Counted from the first letter of the stretch, positions 34,841 to 44,587 are shown. The stretch: DNA of 64,000 nt from Actinobacteria bacterium UBA2279 (GCA_002347365.1 DDWT01000012.1:60557-124556), one strand, 5' to 3'. The notes: a model not told the origin generated them from the sequence alone. A program made the numbers and translations.

Positions 34841-35575
34841 ATGGACGGCAACAACCCCAACGATCTGGATGCCTACCCGCCCTCGCTGCTAGAGCAGGTC
34901 GTCGGCGCCGAGGCCGAGTTCCTTGCAGGTAGTCACGGGCACGCCGAGAACACCGAGAGTGCAGTGCGCATCTTCCTGGAGTTCTTGCGTGGATTCGAGT
35001 TCCTCAACATCGATGAGCCGATGGTCACGGTTTTCGGCTCGGCACGTTTCGAAGATGGCCACCCGCACTACGAGCTGGCGAGGAAGATGGGTCGCAAGCT
35101 GGCCGAGGCTGGTTACTGCGTGATGACTGGTGGAGGTCCGGGCATCATGGAGGCCGCAAACCGGGGTGCTCAGGAAGCGGGAGGGCTTTCCCTGGGTGCC
35201 AACATCCATCTCCCGCACGAGCAGAAACCCAACCCGTATCTCGATCGCGTCATGACCTTCGAGCACTTCTTCGTCCGCAAGGTGATGATGGTGAAGTACT
35301 CGCGGGCATTCATCATCATGCCGGGCGGCTTCGGGACACTCGATGAGTTGTTCGAGGCCATCACACTGATCCAGACCGGGAAGATGGAGACGTTTCCCGT
35401 GGTGACGCTGGGCACCGAGTTCTGGAAGCCGATGATGGGGTTCTTCTTGGAGAAGCTGGTTGCCGAGGGAACGATCTCATCGGGTGACATAGACCTCGTC
35501 CACGTTACGGATTCGTGTGAAGAAGCCATCGAGTACATCAAGGCACACCCTCACGGCAACCACTCCGACTCTTAG
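34841..35575 (+). CDS. LOG-family lysine decarboxylase-like protein (TIGR00730)
   Basis: The 244-residue protein has the Rossmann-like LOG fold: GGGPGIMEAANRGA and PGGFGTLDELFE. Most LOG proteins are nucleotide 5'-monophosphate phosphoribohydrolases. AGGAGG precedes ATG 34841; the longer frame overlaps the MerR promoter. It is followed closely by HAD and EamA genes. Confidence 0.9.
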   Translation: MDGNNPNDLDAYPPSLLEQVVGAEAEFLAGSHGHAENTESAVRIFLEFLRGFEFLNIDEPMVTVFGSARFEDGHPHYELARKMGRKLAEAGYCVMTGGGPGIMEAANRGAQEAGGLSLGANIHLPHEQKPNPYLDRVMTFEHFFVRKVMMVKYSRAFIIMPGGFGTLDELFEAITLIQTGKMETFPVVTLGTEFWKPMMGFFLEKLVAEGTISSGDIDLVHVTDSCEEAIEYIKAHPHGNHSDS

Positions 35576-35595
35576 GGAAGCGTAGGCGCATCAGC

Positions 35596-36066
35596 ATGCT
35601 CAGCATCGACATCCCCGGTCGCGGTCGTCTCGACTTGGAGCACCTCGTCTTGGACCTGAACGGGACACTCACCTTCGACGGTGAGGTACTTCCCGGCGTA
35701 AGCGAGGCGCTTGCCGCACTGTCCGGTGTGCTGCATCCTGTGGCGATCACTGCCGATACGCGCGGGACGGCACTGGATATCGCTGCACTGTTGGGAATCG
35801 AAGTGCGCATCGTGGAGCATGGGGCTGAAGCCGCCCAGAAGCTTGCATTCGTGCGGGAGCTGGGTGCGGCGAGTGTCGCTGCGATCGGCAACGGGGCTAA
35901 TGACGCGGTGATGCTGCGCGAAGTCGCCGTGGGCATTTGTGTGATAGCGGGCGAGGGTGCCGCGGTGGAGGCGGTGCAGATGGCCGACGTCGTGGTCACC
36001 GATATCATGAGCGCCATCGGGTTGTTCGCGCAGCCGGCGCGGCTTTCGGCGACGTTGAGGCGCTGA
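35596..36066 (+). CDS. HAD-superfamily phosphatase, P-type-ATPase-like
   Basis: The 156-residue protein is a cap-less HAD domain resembling soluble P-type ATPase relatives: VLDLNGTLTFDG with the nucleophile Asp, ITADTRGTA, and GNGANDAVMLRE. It hydrolyses a phosphomonoester, substrate unknown. EamA follows after 3 nt. Confidence 0.83.
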   Translation: MLSIDIPGRGRLDLEHLVLDLNGTLTFDGEVLPGVSEALAALSGVLHPVAITADTRGTALDIAALLGIEVRIVEHGAEAAQKLAFVRELGAASVAAIGNGANDAVMLREVAVGICVIAGEGAAVEAVQMADVVVTDIMSAIGLFAQPARLSATLRR

Positions 36067-36069
36067 CGG

Positions 36070-36915
36070 ATGCTGACTCCCGTTCTGGCCCTGATCACCT
36101 CGTTCCTTTTCGGTAGCTCAGACTTCCTGGGAGGTCTGGCGAGTCGCCGCGAGTCGCCCGTCACGGTGACGGCGAACGCGCATCTGCTTGAGATCGTGAT
36201 GTTCATAGTCGTGCTTGTGGTGGCTCCGGCCGCTGAATGGTCCATGACCGATCTGGCATGGGGCGCTGTGGCGGGCGTCGTTGGAGGAGTCGGCGTCGTG
36301 TCTCTGTATGCCGCACTCTCCGTGGGCCGCATGGGACTTGTGGCACCGATCACTGCCGGTCTGGCTGGCTCGCTTCCTGCGCTCTTCGACCTGCTTCGCG
36401 GGACCGACGTGGGCCCAAGGGCAGTCATCGGACTTGCACTGGCGATCGTGGCGGTCGTCATCGTCAGCCTTGCGCCCGGCCACGAGGACGAGGACCGTGG
36501 GATGCCGCCTCGGGCCGTTGCGCTTTCGGTTCTTGCGGGCACGTGTTTCGCCTCGGGTTTCATTGCACTCTCATATACCGCTGATGCATCCGGCTTCTGG
36601 CCATTGCTGTCTGCGCGCGTCGTCTCGACGCTGTTGCTATTCATCCTGGCGGCTGCGTTGGGGCGTCGATTCGTGGCGGATGCTCCCGCCCGGGTCTCCG
36701 TTGTCGGTGCGGGAGTGTTCGAGGCAATGGCGAATATCACGATGCTGAGCGCTATCCGCATCGGACCGCTCGCTGTCGCATCAGTGCTGGGCTCGATGTT
36801 CCCGGTGGTGGTGCTTCTGCTGGCCCGGATATTCCTGGGCGAACGACTTCGCTGGATGCAACGAGGCGGTGTGGTCCTCGCGCTCGTGGCCGTGGTACTG
36901 ACCGCGATCCCCTAG
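36070..36915 (+). CDS. EamA/DMT-family transporter
   Basis: The 281-residue membrane protein has ten helices in two EamA repeats. FLFGSSDFLGGLASRR at the start and ASVLGSMFPVVVLLLARIFLGERL near the end are typical. Members export metabolites; the substrate is unknown. It ends the LOG-HAD-EamA unit. Confidence 0.86.
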   Translation: MLTPVLALITSFLFGSSDFLGGLASRRESPVTVTANAHLLEIVMFIVVLVVAPAAEWSMTDLAWGAVAGVVGGVGVVSLYAALSVGRMGLVAPITAGLAGSLPALFDLLRGTDVGPRAVIGLALAIVAVVIVSLAPGHEDEDRGMPPRAVALSVLAGTCFASGFIALSYTADASGFWPLLSARVVSTLLLFILAAALGRRFVADAPARVSVVGAGVFEAMANITMLSAIRIGPLAVASVLGSMFPVVVLLLARIFLGERLRWMQRGGVVLALVAVVLTAIP

Positions 36916-37006
36916 GCTCCGGGAGTACTCGCAGTTTGCGGTCAGGCTCACCGCGCGATATACCTGGAAGTGCGATCGCTCCGACCACACCCCGGAAGGT
37001 GTCGGC

Positions 37007-38032
37007 ATGTTCGCGCGGATCAGGACACGTGTGCGGCTGCATCCCTACTCGACAGCAGCCCGTTTGGCGGTAGCCGCCTTGCTGGTGATTCTCGTGGCTG
37101 GCAGGGCTGTCGACGAGGTCGGCCTGCTCGCATTCACAGCACACCTCGACTCGCTCGAGGTGCCACCGTCGGGTGATACGCTCACCACTTCCGAGTGGTC
37201 CTTCGCGTTTCAAGACACCGAGTGCTTCGTGAGCGTCGGCATCTCTGAGGATGCCGTGTCCTGTGCCGAGCAAGTCCCCACTTCGGACGTATTCTCGTCG
37301 CGGGGTCGCGTGCGGCAGCGCTACGTCCGCCGGCTGGTGGACGCGCTTGCCCAGGGGGATGTGGTCCGACAAGTCCTCGACGACCTCAGGGCCGCGCGGG
37401 ACCGGCTGGAACTGGATTCCGATGAGTACCTCGAACTCATGGTCCACGCGGTTCAGGCGATACCGTACGGCACAGTCGATGCCGACATCGAGCTACTCGC
37501 TGAGATGCTTGCCGAGGGAAGTGGCGTGTGTACCGAGAAGAGCCTGTTGCTTGCGGCCATGATGGTCCGGGAGGGCTACGATACAGTGCTCTGGGTGTTC
37601 GACGCCCAACACCATGTGGCGCTCGGCGTCGCGGGGGAAAGCGCGCGATTTCGCGGGAGTGAGTACACCTTCATAGAGACGACAGCGACACGCTACATCG
37701 GTCAGGCAGAGGCCAAGTACACTGGCTATGCGGCATACGTGCAGCCGCCCGCGCTGATCAGACTCGGGGGAAAGCGCTCATACGGCGCGACTCGCGAGGT
37801 GGAGTTCTTGCTCCGCCAGCTGCGATTGGCCGAACAAGACAGGGCGTTCGGAGAGCGATACGCAGCACACGCCGCTCGCGCTTCAGGGTCCCAACGTGAA
37901 GAATATGCCCGCCGAGCAGAAGAGCACCTGGCGGCGACACGGGTCGAGTCGTTCATTATCTCAAACGCACACGATCGCGTCGGTGCGTACAAAGCGCTGG
38001 TGTACGATTCCCCTCTTCTTAGGACGCCTTAG
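37007..38032 (+). CDS. Membrane-anchored transglutaminase-like protein
   Basis: The 341-residue protein has one N-terminal membrane helix (AARLAVAALLVILVAGRAV) and a C-terminal domain with a papain-like triad: GSGVCTEKSLLLAAMM (Cys), DAQHHVALGV (His) and FIETTA (acid). The transglutaminase-like fold in bacteria includes proteases and cross-linkers. Its gene ends 96 nt before the multihaem cytochrome in the same direction, so it may process or assemble that protein. This link is inference. Confidence 0.72.
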   Translation: MFARIRTRVRLHPYSTAARLAVAALLVILVAGRAVDEVGLLAFTAHLDSLEVPPSGDTLTTSEWSFAFQDTECFVSVGISEDAVSCAEQVPTSDVFSSRGRVRQRYVRRLVDALAQGDVVRQVLDDLRAARDRLELDSDEYLELMVHAVQAIPYGTVDADIELLAEMLAEGSGVCTEKSLLLAAMMVREGYDTVLWVFDAQHHVALGVAGESARFRGSEYTFIETTATRYIGQAEAKYTGYAAYVQPPALIRLGGKRSYGATREVEFLLRQLRLAEQDRAFGERYAAHAARASGSQREEYARRAEEHLAATRVESFIISNAHDRVGAYKALVYDSPLLRTP

Positions 38033-38128
38033 GACACATGGTATCCTGGATGCGCGCATAGTAACTGCGCTGAACACTACTCTGACGGGGGGCGTTTGCA
38101 CAGGTCTGCGCGACACGGAGATGCGTTG

Positions 38129-41100
38129 ATGACACGCCGTTCGGCCGCGTCCTTGGCTGCGGTGTCGATGCTGTCCGTTCTCCTCTTGGCCGCGCTGCTT
38201 GTCCCGACATTCCGAAACGCGCTTGTTGCCGAAGGTTTCGGCATCCAGTCGTATCTGCGCTCACTCGCAGCCGACATGAATCTGCCCTGGGCGGATCACG
38301 TGGGCTCGCCCGTTTTCGTGACTGCGACTGTAGGCGATGGTCACAACGATATCCACTGGTCTCCAGTGCCTTCGGCGACCGGATACGTCGTATACAGAGC
38401 GTCGGTCGGAAGCGAGCGCTACCGACCAGTCGGGTATACGAAGACGCTGGACGTCCAGGACCGCGTTTCGGTGCGGGAAGTCGGTGTCTACCAATACGCG
38501 GTGACGGCGGTTTCGGGCATGAGCCAGAGCGCTCTGTCCTACTCGGCCGACGCATCCACGGTACGTATCGCAACGCGCGTTGATGCAACGCGAGATCACA
38601 CGATCCGAGCCGCGACCGGTGAGGTGGCGCTGTTCGTTCCGGCGGGCACATTCTCCGAAGACTGCACGGTGACCATTTCCGAGATCGCCGTCGATGGCTC
38701 CGGACCTGACGAGACGGCCAGCTTCATGACGAGCGCCTACGACTTCGGTCCCGAGGGCAGTGCCTTCGGCGGCGCGCAGCCACGCCTGACATTGAGCTAT
38801 GCGTTGACCGACGACCGGGACGGCTTCGAACTCGACTGGGTGAGCAAGACCGCGCGCATCTACTACCTGCCGAATGCGGGCGATAGATGGAGTGACGTCA
38901 CGCAGGCGTTGTCCGTGGATGTCGCGGTGAACACGGTGTCAGGCGACCTCGAGCATTTCTCGACGTACGCCTCGGGATACACGGTGATGCCGCACGGTCG
39001 CTTCACGAAGGACAGCACGCTGTGCGGTGCCTGTCACGATCTTCACGGTGCAGTCTGCGGCGAACTGGGTACTCGTGCCGACCTCAATCTCTGCTTGTAC
39101 TGCCACGGCGCGAAGCTGTCCACCAGTCCTCCTGCAGGCGCGCACGGTGCCAATGTGCAGGCAGAGTTCCTGCTGAGCGACGATCAGAGTGCCGGACAGG
39201 ATGACTCACGACACCCGGCATACAACCAGGACATGCGGTGCACTGATTGTCACACCCCTCACCGCGATCCGGAGCGATACCCCAAGCTGCTCTTCGCATG
39301 GCAGTCGGACGGTAGCCAGCAGTTCGTTGACGACGATAGCGGGGTACTCGGTAACGCGTTCTGTTTCGGGTGTCACGGCACGTTCGAGAACGCGAACATG
39401 AAGTCGGGCTACTACGCCGCCTCTGGTGGCGACCACGAGACGCTGTACTCGGGTCCGCATGCTACATACGACTATGAACCTCCGGCGACGAGCGATGCCT
39501 CGTGCTCGATTGCTCCTGCGAACGGAAGCGGCGTCCAGTGCCTTGCCTGTCATGAGCGCCATGGCGCAGATGGAGCGCAGTACCTGGGCGCGTTCGAGCT
39601 CGGCACATCGGCCGAGAAGCAGGCGCTCTGCTACTCGTGTCATCTGGCCAGCGGCACGGCAGCGACATGGAACGGTCGCTTCATACCGCAGGAGTTCGCC
39701 CGTGCGAGCAAGCACGACATCACGGGCGCGACGGGTGCGAAGCTCACCTGTGCGAACTGCCACAACTCACATAACGTTGCGGCGGGTGACGGGGATGAGT
39801 GGGATCTTAGTCGGGCCGCCGATCCGGACGACATCACGGCGGGCATCTCCGACCCGGTTGCATTCTGTTTGCGCTGTCATGATGGCGGCACGCCGCCCAC
39901 CAAGACACTGACGGCAGCCGTGGTCGTCCCGTACACGGTGCAGTTCCCCAACTGGAGCTCGAAACCGTTCTTCACGGGCTTCAGCAAATCAGCCTTCAGC
40001 TCGAGCGGGCATGGGGACAGTGTTGCCGCCAATGACAAGCTTGCGGGTTGCGATAACTGCCACGACCCACACGGATCTGACAACGCGCGACTCACTGCGT
40101 TCAGTGGCGGACACTTCACCCAGGGCCATCGCACCAACACGACGGCTTTCGCCGAGGAGAAGCTGTGCTACGGGTGCCACAACTTCGGCGGGACGAACTG
40201 CTACGTGTCGGGATGCCACCAGTACATGCCGAACATCGCGCCGCAGATGGTCAAGACCAGCGCTCACCCAACAAACACCTACTCCGGTAAACACTCCAGC
40301 ACCGAGACGGCATCGCAGCTTGGTGGCGGCAATCGCCATGCGGAGTGTGTCGACTGCCATGATGCGCATCTGGCCAAGCGTGGTACTCACACCATGGGCT
40401 CCAACCTGGCGTCCAACTCGATCTTGGGATCCAAAGGCGTGTCGCCGAACGGGCGCTCGGCGTGGGGTACGCCCTCCAACTACACCGTCAAGACGATCAC
40501 CTACGAATACGAGCTGTGCTACAAGTGCCATTCTTCGTACACGACCGGCTACACCGGTCAGGACAAGGCCAAGGAGTTCAACCCTGCGAACTTCTCCACC
40601 CATCCGGTCGAGGGCGTTGGGGCCAATCTGGGCGTCAAGGACGGCTCGTTCACACAAGGCACGCCATGGAATCCTACAGCTGGCGATGATGCCGACTATA
40701 CAGCCGGCAGTCCAAAGATGACCTGTACCGATTGTCATGCCAGCGAGACCGAGGCTGACCCCCGTGGGCCCCACGGTTCCACGATCGCCCATGTGCTTCG
40801 GGGTACCGCATCCACGACCATGGTGGGGGACGGCTCCGAGAGCACGTTGTGCTTCGTGTGCCACGCGTACAGTGTCTATGCGTACACATCCGCGAGTGGC
40901 TCAGTCAGCGGTGGGCCGGGTATCCGGGGCATCGAGGACGCCAACAGTCGCGTGAACCACCGACACTTCTACGACCGCGGCGCGACGTGCATGGACTGTC
41001 ACGTGCCTCATGGCCAGAACGAATACCACCTCATGCGGCTCCAGTTCACACATAGCACGGCTGGCAGCTATGGCGGCGGTACGCTTACCCGCACGGGCAT

Positions 41101-41155
41101 CTGCTCCAGTTGCCACGGGAACTCCAGCACGGTCAGTTACACCAACAGCTACTGA
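38129..41155 (+). CDS. Extracellular multihaem c-type cytochrome with FN3 and ZU5-like domains (16 CXXCH plus one CX4CH)
   Basis: The 1008-residue protein starts with a signal sequence (MTRRSAASLAAVSM, then a hydrophobic core). A fibronectin-type III-like domain (about residues 62-140) and a ZU5-like strand region (about residues 150-285, with ALFVPAGTFSEDCTV) come next. From about residue 298 to 992 there are 16 CXXCH haem motifs and one CYVSGCH (CX4CH). Many carry the extra DPHG, TPHR or VPHG after the His, as in doubled-CXXCH cytochromes. It is probably exported and binds up to 17 haems for electron transfer to minerals or partners. GGAG lies 8 nt before ATG 38129. It stands between the transglutaminase-like gene and psuK; no cytochrome-maturation genes are in the window. 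Confidence 0.9.
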   Translation: MTRRSAASLAAVSMLSVLLLAALLVPTFRNALVAEGFGIQSYLRSLAADMNLPWADHVGSPVFVTATVGDGHNDIHWSPVPSATGYVVYRASVGSERYRPVGYTKTLDVQDRVSVREVGVYQYAVTAVSGMSQSALSYSADASTVRIATRVDATRDHTIRAATGEVALFVPAGTFSEDCTVTISEIAVDGSGPDETASFMTSAYDFGPEGSAFGGAQPRLTLSYALTDDRDGFELDWVSKTARIYYLPNAGDRWSDVTQALSVDVAVNTVSGDLEHFSTYASGYTVMPHGRFTKDSTLCGACHDLHGAVCGELGTRADLNLCLYCHGAKLSTSPPAGAHGANVQAEFLLSDDQSAGQDDSRHPAYNQDMRCTDCHTPHRDPERYPKLLFAWQSDGSQQFVDDDSGVLGNAFCFGCHGTFENANMKSGYYAASGGDHETLYSGPHATYDYEPPATSDASCSIAPANGSGVQCLACHERHGADGAQYLGAFELGTSAEKQALCYSCHLASGTAATWNGRFIPQEFARASKHDITGATGAKLTCANCHNSHNVAAGDGDEWDLSRAADPDDITAGISDPVAFCLRCHDGGTPPTKTLTAAVVVPYTVQFPNWSSKPFFTGFSKSAFSSSGHGDSVAANDKLAGCDNCHDPHGSDNARLTAFSGGHFTQGHRTNTTAFAEEKLCYGCHNFGGTNCYVSGCHQYMPNIAPQMVKTSAHPTNTYSGKHSSTETASQLGGGNRHAECVDCHDAHLAKRGTHTMGSNLASNSILGSKGVSPNGRSAWGTPSNYTVKTITYEYELCYKCHSSYTTGYTGQDKAKEFNPANFSTHPVEGVGANLGVKDGSFTQGTPWNPTAGDDADYTAGSPKMTCTDCHASETEADPRGPHGSTIAHVLRGTASTTMVGDGSESTLCFVCHAYSVYAYTSASGSVSGGPGIRGIEDANSRVNHRHFYDRGATCMDCHVPHGQNEYHLMRLQFTHSTAGSYGGGTLTRTGICSSCHGNSSTVSYTNSY

Positions 41156-41241
41156 CAGCTGCTTCAGCCCGGTAGCCCCACCCTGCTCCGCCGCCGTCAT
41201 TCCCTGCTCGGGTATGATTCCTGGGACGACAAGGAGGAAGC

Positions 41242-42168
41242 ATGAGCGGGCGAGTGCTGGTCATCGGTGGCGCGAACACTGACATCATCGGTTTTTCCAA
41301 CGCGCGGCTGGTCGCGCACGACTCCAACCCCGGACACGTGCGTATCGGTCACGGCGGGGTTGGCCGCAATATCGCTGAGAACCTGGCTCGACTTGGCGTG
41401 GACGTGCACCTTGTGACGGCGGTCGGTGATGACACTGTCGGGCACGGCATCCTCTCGGCCTGTGCCGAGGTGGGCATCGACACGTCGAGTACGCTGGTGG
41501 TCCCCGGAGCGGTTTCGTCGAGCTACGTGGCGGTGATGGACGAGCAGCATGACCTTGAAGTCGCCATCAACGACATGCGGGTTTTGGACCGGCTGTCTCC
41601 CGGCTACCTGGACCTCGTGGCTACCGCGCTCGGCGTACTGTCGCTCGTGGCACTTGACGCGAATCTTCCTGCGGCGACGCTCGAACATGCTGTGGAGTTG
41701 TGGCCGGACTCGCATATCCTGCTCGACCCGGTCTCTGCACCCAAGGCGCCCAAAGCGGCCGGCATTCTGGGCCGAGTGTCCGTGCTCAAGGCCAATGCGC
41801 TGGAAGCTGCCATCCTGGCAGGAATCCCCGTAGATGTTGAGGCGGGTCCCGGTGCAGCTGTCGACCGATTGCTGGACTTGGGTGTCGCACGCGTGTTTGT
41901 CAGCCGGGGAGATCGCGGGGTCTACTGCGCGGATCGCGATGAGCGTATCACCGTGGACGCGCCTCACGTCGAGGTAGCCAACACCACCGGAGCGGGTGAC
42001 GCGTTCGCAGCCGGCCTTGCCTACGCTACTCTTGAGGGGATGTCGCTGAAGGCTTCAGCGGGATTCGCCTCTGCGGTCGCCGGCATGACGCTCGCAACAG
42101 AGCGAACGGTGAGCGACGCGCTGACGCCCGAAGTGGCGCATAGACTCGCGAAGGGGTTGACGTCGTGA
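41242..42168 (+). CDS. psuK: Pseudouridine kinase (PfkB family)
   Basis: The 308-residue PfkB sugar kinase begins VLVIGGANTDI and has IGHGGVGRNIAENLARLG and the catalytic NTTGAGDAFAAGL. The IGHGGVGRN form and the neighbour psuG indicate pseudouridine kinase. It phosphorylates pseudouridine from RNA breakdown. AAGGAGGAAGC precedes ATG 41242. It overlaps psuG by 4 nt. Confidence 0.92.
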   Translation: MSGRVLVIGGANTDIIGFSNARLVAHDSNPGHVRIGHGGVGRNIAENLARLGVDVHLVTAVGDDTVGHGILSACAEVGIDTSSTLVVPGAVSSSYVAVMDEQHDLEVAINDMRVLDRLSPGYLDLVATALGVLSLVALDANLPAATLEHAVELWPDSHILLDPVSAPKAPKAAGILGRVSVLKANALEAAILAGIPVDVEAGPGAAVDRLLDLGVARVFVSRGDRGVYCADRDERITVDAPHVEVANTTGAGDAFAAGLAYATLEGMSLKASAGFASAVAGMTLATERTVSDALTPEVAHRLAKGLTS

Positions 42169-43067
42169 ACGCTTACATCGACATCGCACCAAACGTCGCC
42201 GAAGCGCTTGCCACCGGAGTTCCGGTCGTGGCGCTGGAGTCGACGATCATCTCGCACGGATTCCCCTACCCGGCAAATGTCGAGTGTGCGCGAGAGGCCG
42301 AGCGCGTGGCGCGCGACGCGGGGGCAATCCCTGCGACCGTCGCCGTCGTCAGCGGGAGACCGACCATCGGGCTGACCGACGAGCAGATCGAGCATTTCGG
42401 GACATCGCCGGGTATCGCCAAGGCGAGTCGACGAGATATCGCTATGCTGGCCGCACGCGAGCAGGATGGCGCGACGACCGTGGCGGCGACCATGCTGATT
42501 GCTGCAATGGCCGGCATCCGCGTCTTCGCGACCGGTGGCATCGGCGGAGTGCATCGCGGGGCGCAGGAGACGTTCGACATCTCGGCGGATCTCGTCGAGC
42601 TCTCACGTACGGATGTGGCAGTCGTGTGCGCGGGCGCGAAGTCCGTGCTCGACATCGGCCTGACGCTGGAGTTCCTGGAGACGCATGGTGTGCCGGTTCT
42701 TGGCTATCGCACAGATGAGTTCCCCGCGTTCTACACGCGCACCAGTGGATTCGGCGTCGACGCCCGTGTCGAGAGTGCCGAGGAGATCGCAGCATTCCTG
42801 CGGGCCAAGCGGGCACTTGCGCTCGGGGGCGGAGCAGTGATCGCCAACCCGATACCGGAGACATACGAGATGGATCCGGAGATGCTTGGCACCGTGATAC
42901 AGACCGCTCTGGCCGAGTCAGATGAACAGGGTTTCCACGGCAAGGACGTCACGCCATTCCTGCTCGCGCGGATCCATGCACTGACTGGCGGAGCGAGTGA
43001 AGAGGCCAACAAGCAGCTCGTCTACTCGAACGTTCGTCTTGCGGCTCAGGTAGCGTCGGCGCTCTAG
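42165..43067 (+). CDS. psuG: Pseudouridine-5'-phosphate glycosidase
   Basis: The 300-residue protein matches PsuG: VALESTIISHGFPYP, ATVAVVSGRPTIGL, FATGGIGGVHRGAQETFDISADL and GKDVTPFLL. It reversibly converts pseudouridine-5'-phosphate to uracil and ribose-5-phosphate using a lysine and Mn2+. GTG 42165 overlaps the psuK stop (GTGA). Confidence 0.95.
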   Translation: MNAYIDIAPNVAEALATGVPVVALESTIISHGFPYPANVECAREAERVARDAGAIPATVAVVSGRPTIGLTDEQIEHFGTSPGIAKASRRDIAMLAAREQDGATTVAATMLIAAMAGIRVFATGGIGGVHRGAQETFDISADLVELSRTDVAVVCAGAKSVLDIGLTLEFLETHGVPVLGYRTDEFPAFYTRTSGFGVDARVESAEEIAAFLRAKRALALGGGAVIANPIPETYEMDPEMLGTVIQTALAESDEQGFHGKDVTPFLLARIHALTGGASEEANKQLVYSNVRLAAQVASAL

Positions 43068-43294
43068 CTGTTGACGCCGCCGACGCACCGGGGCGAGACG
43101 CATGCACTGCAACAGCCGACGCACGTCGGTTGAGGTACCCCGCACTCGGGGCATCTGAAGCGGCGGGCATCCATCTGATGTCCGCATTGTTCGCAAACGC
43201 GAAGGCCGCCGGCCTCGTCTGCCCAGGTGTCTTGGAGGAGCAGGCCGACATCGCCCACGTCGTAACGTTCGTGTCTGTTGTGTTCAGGGCCCAT
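43064..43294 (-). CDS. Cysteine-rich zinc-ribbon mini-protein
   Basis: The 76-residue candidate starts at ATG 43294 without a good ribosome site. Its last 45 residues hold nine cysteines: CEQCGHQ, CPECG, CVGCCSAC and CVGG. The pattern, alternating CxxC pairs, looks like two small zinc ribbons or a zinc knuckle. It overlaps the psuG stop by 4 nt on the opposite strand. The longer frame to 43615 is antisense to the DUF362 gene. Real translation is uncertain. Confidence 0.5.
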   Translation of the reverse strand: MGPEHNRHERYDVGDVGLLLQDTWADEAGGLRVCEQCGHQMDARRFRCPECGVPQPTCVGCCSACVSPRCVGGVNS

Positions 43295-43429
43295 GAGCAA
43301 GTCCCAGCAAGCCGTACGCCAGTGTGCCTTCACTCGGCAGATAGACGGTGATCCTGCCGGGGCTACGTGCGCGGTGACTCTGGTATGCTCGGCCTCGAAC
43401 GCGAGATCTGACAGCCAAGGAGACCGATC

Positions 43430-44578
43430 ATGACTCGCTCGCGAGTAGCCCTCGTCAGATGTGAATCCTACGACCCGGACCTGGTGCATGCCGCGGTGGG
43501 CAGGGCGCTCGATCTGCTCGGCGGAGCGGCGAAGTTCGCAAGTGCGGGGGAGCGTATCCTCCTCAAGCCCAACCTGTTGGTGGCATCGAAGCCGGATGAT
43601 GCCGTGACGACGCATCCGTCGGTATTCGAGGCAGTGATCAGGCAGCTGCAGACGACGGGTGCCACCTTGTGTTATGGCGACTCGCCGGCGTTCGGCAAGG
43701 CGGAAGGAGCCGCGCGCCGGGGCGGCCTTGTCGAGGTGGCCGAGAGGTATGGCATCGGCTTTGAGGAGTTCAGTGAGGGTCGTCAGGTGTCATTTCCCGA
43801 AGGCGGCCTCATCAAGCAGTTCACCCTTGCCGCTCCGGCGCTGGATTCTGACGGGATAGTCTCGCTCTCCAAGCTCAAGACCCACGGGCTCACCCGCATG
43901 ACCGGCGCGGTGAAGAACCAGTTCGGCTGCATACCGGGTGTTCTCAAGGGCGAATTCCATGCGCGCATGCCTGACGTCGAGCGCTTCTCGCAGATGCTCG
44001 TCGACCTGACAGCAGCGGTGTCTCCGCGGCTCTTCGTGATGGACGGTGTTCTTGGAATGGAGGGCAACGGCCCTCGTGGAGGTGAGCCGCGCATGATGAA
44101 CGTGATCATCGCTTCTGAAGACCCTGTAGCGCTCGACGCGACCGTCTGTGCGATGATCAAGCTCGACCCCGATCTTGTCCCGACCGTGCGGTGGGGCGCG
44201 GAGTGGGGACTCGGTACCGCCGATGACATCGAGTATGTCGGAGACCCTCTGGAGACATTCGTCGTCGACGATTTCGTCGTCAATCGCAGCACGGGTTCGA
44301 CGACGAGTGCTCGTGGGCGTGTCGGTTCGCTCGTCAAAGAGTGGATCGTCCCCCGGCCCGTGATCGATCATGCTCGCTGCACGGCCTGCGGTACATGCGT
44401 GCAGATGTGCCCCGTCGACCCCAAGGCAGTGGATTTCGACAGCGAGCTTGGACGTGGCGCGCCTCCGGTGCACCACTACGACAGATGCATTCGCTGCTAC
44501 TGCTGTCAGGAGCTGTGTCCCGAGCGTGCTATCACGGTCAAGACGCCATTCCTCGGCAGACTCATCCATCGCGACTGA
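43430..44578 (+). CDS. DUF362 protein with C-terminal 2[4Fe-4S] ferredoxin
   Basis: The 382-residue protein has the DUF362 domain (LLKPNLL, GDSPAFGKAEGA, LSKLKTHGLTRMTGAVKNQFG, LFVMDGVLGMEGNGPRGG) and a ferredoxin module CTACGTCVQMCPVD and CIRCYCCQELCPE. It binds two iron-sulfur clusters and probably handles electrons in the cytoplasm; DUF362 function is unknown. AAGGAGACC precedes ATG 43430. Confidence 0.9.
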   Translation: MTRSRVALVRCESYDPDLVHAAVGRALDLLGGAAKFASAGERILLKPNLLVASKPDDAVTTHPSVFEAVIRQLQTTGATLCYGDSPAFGKAEGAARRGGLVEVAERYGIGFEEFSEGRQVSFPEGGLIKQFTLAAPALDSDGIVSLSKLKTHGLTRMTGAVKNQFGCIPGVLKGEFHARMPDVERFSQMLVDLTAAVSPRLFVMDGVLGMEGNGPRGGEPRMMNVIIASEDPVALDATVCAMIKLDPDLVPTVRWGAEWGLGTADDIEYVGDPLETFVVDDFVVNRSTGSTTSARGRVGSLVKEWIVPRPVIDHARCTACGTCVQMCPVDPKAVDFDSELGRGAPPVHHYDRCIRCYCCQELCPERAITVKTPFLGRLIHRD

Positions 44579-44587
44579 CGTCAGACC

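Noticed and set aside
35538..36761. A 407-codon Ser/Thr/Ala-rich minus-strand frame
   Set aside because: Antisense to HAD and EamA genes; low-complexity text from GC bias.
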